Source of the DNA: Clostridium sp.
GTDB lineage: Bacteria > Bacillota > Clostridia > Lachnospirales > Lachnospiraceae
Length of the DNA stretch: 64,000 bases
Direction of reading: 5' to 3'
Assembly: GCA_021770825.1 (NCBI GenBank)
Contig: JAETQD010000002.1
Coordinates: 179,492 to 243,491 of the forward strand
In this document: in pieces, positions 1-8,505 of the stretch
Layout of the letters: every line of letters starts with the position of its first letter
Position numbering within the stretch: position 1 is the stretch's first letter
The notes under the pieces: generated by a model
The model's input: only the letters and a program-made list of their open reading frames with translations
Told to the model about the DNA's origin: nothing
The model's database searches: none
Position numbers and translations under genes: made by a program

Positions 1-1207
1 CAATGTCCCTTAAGCCCTCCGGTTTTATATGGGCGGAGCGAATCATCTTCACAAGCTCCCTGGTGGTGATTACCGCATCCACATCATGTCCGGCATACTC
101 CTCATAGTAAAGCTCCATTTCCCTCTCACCCTTTTTGGCCACACAGGGCATTACGGACAGGGTAAAGATCTTATCGGGAGACACCCCTAACTTTTCTGCA
201 TAGTATGTTTTCATCACCGCGCCAAACATCTGCTGCGGGGATTTTGCCGTGGACAGATAGCGGACCAGATGGGGATACTGGCTCTTGATAAAGCGGATCC
301 ATCCGGGACAGCAGGAGGTGAACATGGGTCTGTCCTTAAACTCGCCCTTCGTGAACCGCTCTACAAATTCATTGGCCTCCTCCATAATGGTAAGGTCTGC
401 CGAGAACACCGTGTCGAAGGCATAATCCACGCCCATGCGCTTTAAGGCGTCGAGAATCCGTCCGATGGTGGCATGTTCCGGAGGAAGTCCCAGTTCCTCG
501 CCCCATGCAGTGCGGACCGCCGGAGCCACCTGGGCAACCACAATTTTCTCTTTATCTTCGATGGCATCCCATACCTTTTCCGTATCGTCCCGCTCTGTAA
601 GAGCACCCACCGGACAGTGGGTAATACACTGGCCGCAGAGGGAACAGTCTGCCTCTTCAATGGTCTTATGTCCGGCCACATTGACTGTGGTTCTGGAGCC
701 GGTGCCCTCCACGTCCCAGATTCCAAGGCCCTGGACCTTTTCACAAACCTGGACACAGCGCATACATTTAATACATTTTTCTGACCGTTTGATCAACGGG
801 AAATTTTTATTCCATGCCTGGTGCTCCAACATCTGCTGGAACGGCACTTCCAGAATGTTCAGATCGTTGGCAATCTTCTGGAGACTGCAGTTTCCGCTTC
901 TCGGACATGTGGCACACAGACAGTCATGCTGGGATAAAATCAACTCCACGGTTTTCTTTCTGTGGCGGCGCACCTTGGGGCTGTTGGTATACAATACCAT
1001 TCCCTCCTGCACCACGTTGTTGCAGGAAGTAATTAACTTTTCCTTTCCTTCCAGCTCCACCACACAGACACGGCAGGCTGCAATCTCATTGATTCCCTTC
1101 AGATAGCATAATTTCGGAATGGGAATTCCACACTGGGCGGCAGCCTCCATAATCGTCATGTTCGCCCTTACCTGGACCTTTTTTCCATCAATTGTAATGT
1201 TTACCAT
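1..1207 (-). CDS. hydA: [FeFe]-hydrogenase catalytic subunit, 3' end outside window
   Basis: About 402 N-terminal residues are present; the rest lies beyond base 1. This cytoplasmic enzyme interconverts protons and H2. The visible order is an N-terminal [2Fe-2S] ferredoxin-like domain (Cys near 34, 45, 48, 62), a His/Cys-ligated cluster region (CLCATCPRSGNC near 97), two 4Fe-4S motifs (CIKCMRCVQVC and CSLCGQCITHC), then the H-cluster domain with L1 motif TSCCPGW near 295 and L2 MPCVAKKGE near 352. The L3 motif is off the window. The ATG at 1207 overlaps the stop of the upstream flavoprotein gene and follows GGGAGG, so the two are translationally coupled. Pairing with a GltD-like subunit resembles the glutamate-synthase-linked group A2 hydrogenases of HydDB; that subgroup is inferred. 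Confidence 0.9.
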   Translation of the reverse strand, partial: MVNITIDGKKVQVRANMTIMEAAAQCGIPIPKLCYLKGINEIAACRVCVVELEGKEKLITSCNNVVQEGMVLYTNSPKVRRHRKKTVELILSQHDCLCATCPRSGNCSLQKIANDLNILEVPFQQMLEHQAWNKNFPLIKRSEKCIKCMRCVQVCEKVQGLGIWDVEGTGSRTTVNVAGHKTIEEADCSLCGQCITHCPVGALTERDDTEKVWDAIEDKEKIVVAQVAPAVRTAWGEELGLPPEHATIGRILDALKRMGVDYAFDTVFSADLTIMEEANEFVERFTKGEFKDRPMFTSCCPGWIRFIKSQYPHLVRYLSTAKSPQQMFGAVMKTYYAEKLGVSPDKIFTLSVMPCVAKKGEREMELYYEEYAGHDVDAVITTRELVKMIRSAHIKPEGLRDI

Positions 1208-3033
1208 ATTCTGTTCCTGCCTCCCTTAAAGATTCCGTATCCGAAGTGATCGCAGCGCAGGCATCTGGATGCCTCCTGCTTTGCCTCATTTTCTGTCATG
1301 CAGTTTTCAACACCCTCAAAATCGCAGATTCTCTCGCAGGCCTCGCGCTCTGTCAGATTCACACGGCCGCAGGGCGTTCTGTCTTCCAGATTTGCCTCCG
1401 GAATTTCCACATCGCAGGAGATCACATGGTGATATCCCAGGTATTCATCAATATTGGCTGCCACCACCTTAGCCGCTGCAATGGCACTGATAACGGAAGC
1501 GGGTCCGCTGGCGCAGTCGCCTCCGGCAAACACGCCCGGCATATTTTCAAAATCTCCCGTGTTCTGGGTGAGAATTTTTCCGCGGGCCACGGGAATTCCT
1601 GCCTCTGCAAAATGGCTGGTTTCAATGTCCTGGCCGATGGCTTTAATTAAAATATCACAGGGAACATAGACATCCGGTTCTCCCGTTGGCTTTACGCTGG
1701 CTCTGCCGTTCTTTATGAGGCTGATCATCTGCGGGGTGGCATAGATGCCCTTGACCTGATGATTTTCGTCCACATCAATGGAGGCCGGAGCCCTTAAGGT
1801 CTGAAGCTCGATTCCCTCGGCAATGGCGCCCTCGATTTCTGCCGGAAGGGCTGTCATATCGTTTCTTCTTCTGCGGTACAGGATGCTGACTTTTTTCGCT
1901 CCCATACGCTTTGCCGTGCGGACTGCATCCATGGACACGTTTCCGCCGCCGATTACAACCACTTCTTTTCCTGTCAGGTCAAGGATTTCTCCCTTTCCCA
2001 CACTCCGTAAAAACTGGACTGCCGACAAAACGCCCTCTGCATCCTCGTTTTCCAGTCCCAGCTTTTTATCGGTGCTGGCGCCTATGGTAATTAACACCGC
2101 ATCATATTCTTCCCGAAGCTGCTGAATCGTAATATCGGGACCGATCTTTAAGCCATGCTTCACCTGGACTCCCGTCTTTAAGATCGCCTTAATATCATCA
2201 TCCAGACGGTTCTTGGGAAGACGGTAGTTGGGAATTCCATACCGCAGCATGCCGCCAAGTTCGGGCAGCATCTCGTATACAGTTACCTGATGGCCCATGA
2301 GCTGCAGATAATAGGCAGCGCTTAAACCGCCCGGACCTCCGCCCAGAACGGCAATCTTTTTGCCCGTGGAGGGCGCGCACTCCGGCGGGTCCACTTCTCC
2401 GGCAAAATCAGCCGCCACACGCTTTAAGCCGCGGATATTCACGGCATCGTCCACCATGTCTCTCCGGCATCTGGCCTCACAGGGATGTTCACAGATGAAA
2501 CCGCAGGTTGTGGGGAACGGGTTATCCTTGCGGATTAAGCGGATGGCATCTGCATACCTTCCCTCCCTTACGAGGGCTATGTATCCGGGAATATCCACAT
2601 GGGCAGGACAGAGTGCCACGCAGGGAACCGGCTGATTGGTGGTACAGGTACAGCGTCCGTGCTTAATGTGTTCCACATAGTCGTCCCGGTAGCCGACAAG
2701 TCCCTTATAAACCATATTGGCTGCTTCATACCCGATGGCACAGTCCGCGGAATCCATGATGGAAAGAGCTGTTTCTTCCATCAATTTCAGGGTTTCCATG
2801 GTGGCCTTTCCATCCAGCACATCCTGGTTCAAATATTTTAACTGTCTCAAACCAATCCGGCAGGGCACACACTTTCCGCAGGTCTGTGCATAGCACAGCT
2901 CCAAAAATGCCCTTGCCATATCCACAGGACAGAGTCCCGGCTGGCTGGATTCAATTCTCCGTTCCAGATCCTTGTAAAGCTCCTCCATGACAATATCTGC
3001 CCTTGTGGGAGAAGCTATTTTTAATCTACTCAT
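1201..3033 (-). CDS. NuoF-C / GltD-like FAD-NAD(P) oxidoreductase, hydrogenase partner
   Basis: A 610-residue fusion. Residues about 1-110 match the C-terminal 4Fe-4S domain of NuoF/HydB (CGKCVPCRIG at 52-61 with the fourth Cys at 98). The rest is a GltD-type module: an Fe-S N-domain with CPAHVDIPGY and two further Cys clusters near 150-190, an FAD-binding GGGPGG, and a dinucleotide-binding GGGNVSMDA. A Cys-rich tail (SRCLRCDHFG) follows. It lacks the FMN/NADH domain of true NuoF, so NAD(P)H chemistry would occur on the GltD half. It probably exchanges electrons between NAD(P)H and the hydrogenase that starts 7 bases before its own stop. The physiological direction is not evident from sequence. 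Confidence 0.85.
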   Translation of the reverse strand: MSRLKIASPTRADIVMEELYKDLERRIESSQPGLCPVDMARAFLELCYAQTCGKCVPCRIGLRQLKYLNQDVLDGKATMETLKLMEETALSIMDSADCAIGYEAANMVYKGLVGYRDDYVEHIKHGRCTCTTNQPVPCVALCPAHVDIPGYIALVREGRYADAIRLIRKDNPFPTTCGFICEHPCEARCRRDMVDDAVNIRGLKRVAADFAGEVDPPECAPSTGKKIAVLGGGPGGLSAAYYLQLMGHQVTVYEMLPELGGMLRYGIPNYRLPKNRLDDDIKAILKTGVQVKHGLKIGPDITIQQLREEYDAVLITIGASTDKKLGLENEDAEGVLSAVQFLRSVGKGEILDLTGKEVVVIGGGNVSMDAVRTAKRMGAKKVSILYRRRRNDMTALPAEIEGAIAEGIELQTLRAPASIDVDENHQVKGIYATPQMISLIKNGRASVKPTGEPDVYVPCDILIKAIGQDIETSHFAEAGIPVARGKILTQNTGDFENMPGVFAGGDCASGPASVISAIAAAKVVAANIDEYLGYHHVISCDVEIPEANLEDRTPCGRVNLTEREACERICDFEGVENCMTENEAKQEASRCLRCDHFGYGIFKGGRNRIW

Positions 3034-3118
3034 CCCTTGTCTCCTCTTCTTTCATAGTTTACTGGCCTTCTTCCCTCCAGAAGTCCAGTCGCCGCCCGTT
3101 CTTCTTTAGATTGTTTCG

Positions 3119-3148
3119 ATTCTACCATGTTCAATTTAATAAATGCAA
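3119..3148 (-). promoter_or_regulatory. sigma-A promoter for the hydrogenase operon
   Basis: On the minus strand, TTGCAT (3148-3143), an 18-base spacer and TAGAAT (3124-3119) lie about 85 bases before the flavoprotein start. The 305-base gap 3034-3338 is AT-rich and also holds the divergent blaI promoter; no other gene is seen in it. Confidence 0.55.
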
Positions 3149-3278
3149 GTATTTTTCAAAATTTGCTTAATTTTCTTTAGTTTTCGTTAATTTAAAAACA
3201 ATTGATTGTTATTTTCATAACATTTATTTCGTCTATGGATCGTCATAAATTCGTTATGTTTTATTAATATTTTCTTTC

Positions 3279-3310
3279 TTGTGTTTATAGGTCTATTGTG
3301 ATAGACTTAT
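3279..3310 (+). promoter_or_regulatory. blaI promoter with overlapping operator palindrome
   Basis: TTGTGT (3279-3284), a 17-base spacer and TAGACT (3302-3307) form a plausible promoter. A dyad occupies the spacer: GTCTAT-tgtg-ATAGAC at 3291-3306, extended by ATA/TAT on both sides with one mismatch (3287-3310). It lies about 30 bases before blaI. BlaI/MecI repressors bind such dyads over their own promoters, so autoregulation is the natural reading. Operator assignment is inference. Confidence 0.55.
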
Positions 3311-3338
3311 CATATCATCACAAGAAGGAGGTTAAACC

Positions 3339-3722
3339 ATGAATGAACTGAAGCTGTTTGAAAGCGAATACCGCTTTATGGATCTGATCTGGAGATCGGA
3401 GCCTGTAAACTCCACAGAATTGTGCCGGATGGCCCTTGAAGAACTGGAATGGAAGAAATCCACCTGCTATACAGTTCTAAAAAAGCTTGCAGATAAAGGC
3501 TTTGTAAAGAATGAAAATGCAACGGTTTCTGCCCTTGTGGCCCGGGAGCAGGTGCAGAAATATGAGAGCGAGAGTCTGATTGCCAGGAATTTTTCCGGTT
3601 CTCTCCCCGCCTTTTTAAATGCCTTTTTAAAGGACCGGAAACTCACAAGAAGTGAGGCGGAGGCCATCCATAAAATGATTGAAGAAGCGGTGCCGGAAAC
3701 AGGCGGAAAGGAGGAAATTTAA
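3339..3722 (+). CDS. blaI: BlaI/MecI/CopY family transcriptional repressor
   Basis: A 127-residue winged-helix repressor, the usual size for the family. The recognition-helix region (STCYTVLKKLADKGFV) and the C-terminal dimerisation segment are recognisable. The start ATG follows AAGGAGG. Its stop overlaps the start of the M56 peptidase gene by one base (TAATG), so the two form a repressor/sensor pair. In this family, membrane-sensor proteolysis inactivates the repressor. Because the partner lacks a penicillin-sensing domain, the inducing signal is probably not a beta-lactam, and the gene symbol marks family only. Confidence 0.85.
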   Translation: MNELKLFESEYRFMDLIWRSEPVNSTELCRMALEELEWKKSTCYTVLKKLADKGFVKNENATVSALVAREQVQKYESESLIARNFSGSLPAFLNAFLKDRKLTRSEAEAIHKMIEEAVPETGGKEEI

Positions 3723-5377
3723 TGGGACAGACAGGTATGCTGCACCTTTTTCAAATGAGTCTGACCGGAGGCGCGGTCATCCTCGTTATCCTTATTTTGC
3801 GTCTTTTTCTTAACAAACTTCCCAAGCGGTATCTGTGCCTTCTTTGGCTGATTCCGTTTTTCAGGCTGCTGGTTCCCGTCTCCATTCCCTCCGTGTTTGC
3901 CCTGCTTCCCCTGAAGTCCGGCTCTGCCACAGGGATCTCTGCGGGTGCAGGGAATCTTCCGCTTCTGGATACGGGACTGCCTGCCATCGATCTTCCGGTG
4001 AATCTGATTCTCACAGGAACTGCCGACACCTTTTTCTCTCCGCTCAGCCATGCCTTATATTTTACGGAGCGCATCTGGGCCCTTGGCGTCCTTTTATTTC
4101 TGGGAATCCATCTGGGCCGCTACCTTCTTTTAAAGAAGCGGCTGGCCGATTCGGTTCCGGGCGAAAAAGGTGTATATTATTCTGACCACCTTTCCACGCC
4201 CCTGGTGATGGGGATTTTCCGTCCCCGGATTCTTCTTCCCACCTTTTTCTTAAAGGAAGAATCCGCACAGGAAAAGGAATTTGTACTGGCCCACGAACGT
4301 GCCCACTTAAAACGGTTTGACCATTTTTCAAAATTAATTGCCTTTTTGGGACTGGCAGTCCACTGGTTCAATCCCCTGGTCTGGGCAGCATTTTATCTCT
4401 TATGCCGCGACATGGAAATGGCCTGCGATGAGCATGTGATTGCAAGTCTGGGAGAAGAAAACAAGAAAGCCTATTCCCTGGTGCTTTTGCACTTTGAAGA
4501 GAGAAGAAGTGCGCTGTTTCTCCCTCTGGCCTTCGGAGAAAGCCACACTAAATCCAGAATCAGAAATATTTTAAATTATAAAAAACCTGCCTTCTGGGTG
4601 ACCCTTGCAGCCGTTGTCATCCTGCTGTCTGCTGCCATTTTCCTGCTTACGGATCCCCAAAATCCCGGCAGTTTCGGAGACGATGCCGTTTCCATCGGAA
4701 TCATTGGCGGCGCTGACGGCCCCACCTCCATTTTTCTGGCCGGAAAATCCGGCGGGGATACCGGAACAAAGGCAGAAGAGCTGGATATGGACCTCATAAA
4801 GAAACAGCCCTACGGAATGGCCGTGGAGCTTGATTACGTCAGCGAAGATAAAATATCCTTGCACGGTTCCTTTGGCTACCTCGTTTTTGATCTCATCCCC
4901 AACGGGAACAAAGAACCGTCCGCCGCCTTAAAACGTGCAGTAAGTCTCTCGGAGGCCGGGGAAATCTCCATGCAGGGAGACCAGTATACGGAAATTGTCG
5001 GTGGAGACGGAGGCGCCATGATTATACCGGATGCCTATAACCCTGCTGTTACAAAGCCGCAGTTTTTCCTCTATGAAGAAGAAAACAGTACCATAGCAGA
5101 GATCCCGGACCTCTCCGAAGAGTTCCTAAAAACACTCCTGGACGGCAATGCCGCTCTTGCGGACGCCGCCATAAGCGGGGAATATGAACGCGAACTCCAG
5201 TCTGCCGTCCAGGCCCAGACGGCAGGACAGTGCCTGTACGGCCCTGTGGCGGTCCCGGAGCCCGATGCCAATGTTTACGGGTTTTTGGCTGCGGATGGAG
5301 AAAATCTGGAGGATGTCTGGTATGGAATCTGGTATCCGGATTCCGGCACCATTCACAAGATTTCCCTGTTCCAATAA
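3722..5377 (+). CDS. M56 (BlaR1/MecR1-type) membrane metallopeptidase with atypical sensor domain
   Basis: 551 residues. N-terminal transmembrane helices flank a cytoplasmic zinc-protease domain with HERAH near residues 191-195 and a downstream MACDEH near 233-238, the M56 active-site signature. A further transmembrane helix (about 298-316) leads to a roughly 230-residue external C-terminal region. That region lacks the SxxK, SxN and KTG motifs of the BlaR1 penicillin sensor. Just after the last helix, at about 324-337, is GGADGPTSIF, a motif known from beta subunits of sodium-translocating decarboxylases. The protein probably senses an unknown envelope signal and cleaves or triggers cleavage of the adjacent BlaI repressor. 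Confidence 0.8.
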   Translation: MGQTGMLHLFQMSLTGGAVILVILILRLFLNKLPKRYLCLLWLIPFFRLLVPVSIPSVFALLPLKSGSATGISAGAGNLPLLDTGLPAIDLPVNLILTGTADTFFSPLSHALYFTERIWALGVLLFLGIHLGRYLLLKKRLADSVPGEKGVYYSDHLSTPLVMGIFRPRILLPTFFLKEESAQEKEFVLAHERAHLKRFDHFSKLIAFLGLAVHWFNPLVWAAFYLLCRDMEMACDEHVIASLGEENKKAYSLVLLHFEERRSALFLPLAFGESHTKSRIRNILNYKKPAFWVTLAAVVILLSAAIFLLTDPQNPGSFGDDAVSIGIIGGADGPTSIFLAGKSGGDTGTKAEELDMDLIKKQPYGMAVELDYVSEDKISLHGSFGYLVFDLIPNGNKEPSAALKRAVSLSEAGEISMQGDQYTEIVGGDGGAMIIPDAYNPAVTKPQFFLYEEENSTIAEIPDLSEEFLKTLLDGNAALADAAISGEYERELQSAVQAQTAGQCLYGPVAVPEPDANVYGFLAADGENLEDVWYGIWYPDSGTIHKISLFQ

Positions 5378-5391
5378 ATACGGCCCCCGCC

Positions 5392-5445
5392 TTGCTCCCA
5401 CAGGAAAACTATGATAAACTAGATATGTTGTGCGGAAAATTCCGC
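5392..5445 (+). promoter_or_regulatory. promoter and short dyad before the COG2509 gene
   Basis: TTGCTC (5392-5397), a 17-base spacer and TAAACT (5415-5420) form a promoter. It is followed by the inverted repeat GCGGAA-aa-TTCCGC (5432-5445) in the early transcribed region, a possible operator or small hairpin. Confidence 0.45.
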
Positions 5446-5477
5446 CTGTGTATCAAAATCCGAAGGGAGTTATGTAT

Positions 5478-6884
5478 ATGAAGTCTGGAGAACATTTTGA
5501 CGTGATCATCATAGGCGCCGGTCCGTCCGGCATCTTCTGCGCCTATGAGCTGATTAAAAACAAACCGGAGCTTAAAATCCTCATGGTGGAAAAGGGACGG
5601 CCTATCGAAAAACGTGTATGCCCCAAACGCACCACCAAGGTCTGCGTGGGATGCAAGCCCTGCTCCATCACCACCGGATTTGCCGGCGCAGGCGCATTTT
5701 CTGACGGAAAGCTGTCCCTGTCCCCGGATGTGGGCGGAACGCTTCCCGACATTTTAGGCTATGATAAGGCTCTGGAACTGATTAAGGAGTCCGACAGCAT
5801 TTATCTGGAATTCGGTGCCGATAAGAATGTTTACGGCGTTGACAAGCAGAAGGAAATCCAGGAAATCCGCAGAAAGGCCATCGGTGCCAACTTAAAGCTC
5901 ATCGAATGTCCCATCCGCCATCTGGGCACAGAAGAGGGATATAAGATCTACACTCGCCTTCAGGAACATCTCCTGGGACATGGAATACAGATCACCTTCA
6001 ACACCATGGTGCAGGATATTCTCATCGAAGACGGCAGGGCTTTTGGAGTCCTGACCGATAAAGACGAGACCTTTTATGCCAATGAAATCGTGTCCGCCAT
6101 CGGCCGCGAAGGCTCCGACTGGTTTTCCCATATCTGCAAGGCCCATGGAATCGAGACCCAGGTGGGCACCGTGGACATCGGCGTCCGCGTGGAGGTCCGG
6201 GATGAGGTCATGGAATTTTTAAACAAGAACTTATACGAAGCAAAGCTGGTGTACTACACGCCCACCTTCGACGACAAGGTCCGCACCTTCTGCACCAACC
6301 CGTCCGGAGAGGTGGCCACAGAATACTATGAGAACGGCCTTGCGGTGGTAAACGGCCACGCCTATAAGTCCGCCGAGTATAAGACCAGCAACACCAACTT
6401 TGCCCTGCTGGTGTCCAAGAACTTCACAAAACCCTTTAAGACTCCTATCGAGTACGGGAAGCAGATCGCCCAGCTTTCCAACATGCTCTGCGATGGAAAA
6501 ATCCTCGTCCAGACCTTCGGCGATTTCCAGAGGGGACGCCGCACCACAGAAGAGCGCCTTTGCAGAAACAATCTGATTCCCACCTTAAAGGATGCAGTTC
6601 CCGGCGATCTGTCCCTGGTTCTGCCTCACCGCATCATGGTTGACATAAAAGAAATGCTGCTGGCCCTGGACAAGGTAACGCCCGGCATCGCCAGCGATGA
6701 AACCCTCCTTTACGGCGTTGAGGTGAAATTCTACTCCAATAAGGTAGTGGTCAACAAGGACTTCGAGACCAACATCAAAGGTCTCCGCGCCATCGGAGAC
6801 GGTGCCTCCGTCACCCGCGGCTTACAGCAGGCTTCGGCCAACGGACTGTCAGTGGCGCGGAGTATTTTGAAAAGCGGACTTTAG
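5478..6884 (+). CDS. COG2509-type FAD-dependent dehydrogenase, uncharacterised
   Basis: The ATG at 5478 is preferred over upstream ATGs at 5472 and in the longer frame because AAGGGAG lies 8 bases before it and the Rossmann motif begins at once (DVIIIGAGPSG). This gives 468 residues. The Cys-rich segment CPKRTTKVCVGCKPCSITTGFAGAGAFSDGK and the C-terminal glycine-rich FAD site (GDGASVTRGLQQASANGL) are hallmarks of the family. The protein is predicted to be a cytoplasmic flavoprotein; its substrate is unknown. The gene stands alone between the M56 gene and an M20 relic. Confidence 0.8.
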   Translation: MKSGEHFDVIIIGAGPSGIFCAYELIKNKPELKILMVEKGRPIEKRVCPKRTTKVCVGCKPCSITTGFAGAGAFSDGKLSLSPDVGGTLPDILGYDKALELIKESDSIYLEFGADKNVYGVDKQKEIQEIRRKAIGANLKLIECPIRHLGTEEGYKIYTRLQEHLLGHGIQITFNTMVQDILIEDGRAFGVLTDKDETFYANEIVSAIGREGSDWFSHICKAHGIETQVGTVDIGVRVEVRDEVMEFLNKNLYEAKLVYYTPTFDDKVRTFCTNPSGEVATEYYENGLAVVNGHAYKSAEYKTSNTNFALLVSKNFTKPFKTPIEYGKQIAQLSNMLCDGKILVQTFGDFQRGRRTTEERLCRNNLIPTLKDAVPGDLSLVLPHRIMVDIKEMLLALDKVTPGIASDETLLYGVEVKFYSNKVVVNKDFETNIKGLRAIGDGASVTRGLQQASANGLSVARSILKSGL

Positions 6885-6923
6885 AATGAACCGCTGTACG
6901 GTTCCAGCTTCAACAGCAGGGGA

Positions 6924-7424
6924 TTGCCTTTCTTGGCTTCCTCTGCTGGCAAGGGAGGACACATTTCCATGCCGCACAAATCCATCAATCCCATTTACCC
7001 AGCTGTCCAGTTCGTCAATGCACTGGCCAATTTGAGAACACAGCGATTTGATCCGTTTGCAGGCTCCATAGAAGACATATTGTCCGGACTTGCTTTCATG
7101 TATGGAATTATGTATGATCTGGATTATAATATGAGTCTTCCCGTTCTCAATAACGATGAGAAGATGGGAGAATTCTACCGCCAGTGCGCCGCCGATGTGG
7201 TTGGTAAGGAAAACGTACTGATCCCAAATCCGGTGATGTCCACGGAAGATTTCGGCTGGTATCTGGAAGAAGTACCGGGTGCCTTTGCCTGGCTGGGCAT
7301 CGCGTAAGGTGACTCCTGCCGCGCCTCTCTTCATAATCCGATGTTTGCAGGAAATGAAAAGTGCCTGAAAACAGGCATTGAGCTGTTTGCAAATACAGCG
7401 GTTCGTTTTTTAAATGAATCCTAA
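6924..7424 (+). pseudogene. M20 amidohydrolase relic
   Basis: This is a degraded fragment of an AbgB/HipO-type M20D peptidase. It begins inside the dimerisation domain (GKGGHISMPHKSINPI), with no zinc-site half before it. It continues to FDPFAGS and then jumps to the later segment IEDILSGLAFMYGI. Roughly 40-55 residues expected between these points are missing, in frame. An in-frame TAA at 7305-7307 then interrupts the gene. The same frame resumes with GDSCRASLHNPMFAGN and ends at 7422-7424, so the stop is a nonsense mutation and not the natural end. It lacks the catalytic metal-binding half and cannot encode a working enzyme. Confidence 0.8.
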
Positions 7425-7441
7425 AAAGGCGGCCTGAAAAT

Positions 7442-7484
7442 AAGCGGGTGTACAGAATCGGTATCTGACTCTGTACACCCGCTT
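7442..7484. terminator. bidirectional intrinsic terminator
   Basis: A perfect 15-base inverted repeat AAGCGGGTGTACAGA / TCTGTACACCCGCTT with a 13-base loop. It lies between the M20 relic (plus) and the gltD fragment (minus). Confidence 0.8.
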
Positions 7485-7507
7485 TCTTTATCCATTGTCT
7501 GAGACCA

Positions 7508-8505
7508 TCAGCTCAAATTGGAATATCCCATCAGGTCCTCATCCACCGCCTGCGCGGCATTTCTTCCTTCCCGGATGGCCCAGACCACCAGGGACTGGCC
7601 GCGGCGCATATCTCCGGCGGCATAAAGCTTCGAGCTTTCACACCGGCTTCCGTCCGGTTCTGTCACCACCGTCAGGCGGTTTCCAAGCACCACGCCAAAG
7701 GCTTTGGCGGCATACTCCTCGGCCCCCAGAAATCCTGCTGCAATCAGAACCAGCTCCGTCTGGATTTCCCACTCGCTTCCCTCAACCGGGACCATGGCAG
7801 TCCGTCCTGTGGCTTCGTCCTTTTCCGGCCTCAGCCGCACCAGAACGGCGCCCTTTAGATTTCCGGCCTCATCCTTTAAAAATTCCTTTACCGTCGTCTG
7901 GTAGGTCCGAGGGTCCATTCCGAAAACAGCCGCCGCTTCCTGCTGTCCGTAATCGGTTTTTAAGACTCTCGGATACTGGGGCCAGGGATTGGCTGCGGTT
8001 CTTTCATGGGGCGGCTCCGGCATCATTTCAAGCTGGAGAATCTGTGCACATCCGTGCCGGACGCAGGTTCCCACACAGTCATTTCCTGTGTCTCCTCCTC
8101 CGATTACCAGCACATGTTTTCCCTTTGCAGAAATATACGTCCCCTCTTCCAGTCCGGAGTTCAAAAGGCTCTTCGTTGTGGATTTCAAGAAATCCACGGC
8201 GAAATAAATTCCGCCCGCATCTCTTCCGGGCACATCAATATCTCTGGGTCTCGATGCCCCGCAGGCCAGTATGATACTGTCAAATTCCTTAAGGATTTTT
8301 CCGGCCTTATAATTTCTTCCCACATCGGCCCCCGTCACAAAACGGACGCCCTCTGCCTTCATCACGTCCACTTTCCTCAGCACAATGGACTTATCTAACT
8401 TCATATTGGGAATTCCGTACATGAGAAGTCCGCCGATCCGGTCCTCCCGCTCAAATACCGTGACGCTGTGGCCCCTCTTGTTGAGCTGGTCCGCTGCCGC
8501 TGCAC
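7508..8505 (-). pseudogene. gltD: glutamate synthase small subunit, 3' fragment
   Basis: From about 8505 the frame encodes the GltD C-terminal two-thirds: DQLNKRGHSVTVFEREDRIGGLLMYG (FAD region), a second nucleotide-binding GGGDTGNDC, and a normal C-terminal [15 protein letters not shown]. The N-terminal Fe-S domain and the GxGPAG nucleotide-binding turn are absent. The 5' end abuts a truncated gltB in another frame at the repeat GCAGCGGCAGCGG (8491-8503), so one deletion removed the gltB 3' end, the intergenic region and the gltD 5' end. Intact GltD delivers electrons from NADPH to GltB for glutamate synthesis; this copy should not. Confidence 0.85.

Noticed and set aside
3722..5377. Beta-lactam sensor BlaR1
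   Set aside because: The M56 domain is present but the C-terminal region lacks SxxK, SxN and KTG motifs, so beta-lactam sensing is not supported.
7495..8274. 259-residue plus-strand ORF over gltD
   Set aside because: Pro/Arg/Ser-rich shadow of the gltD fragment; gltD motifs are unmistakable on the other strand.
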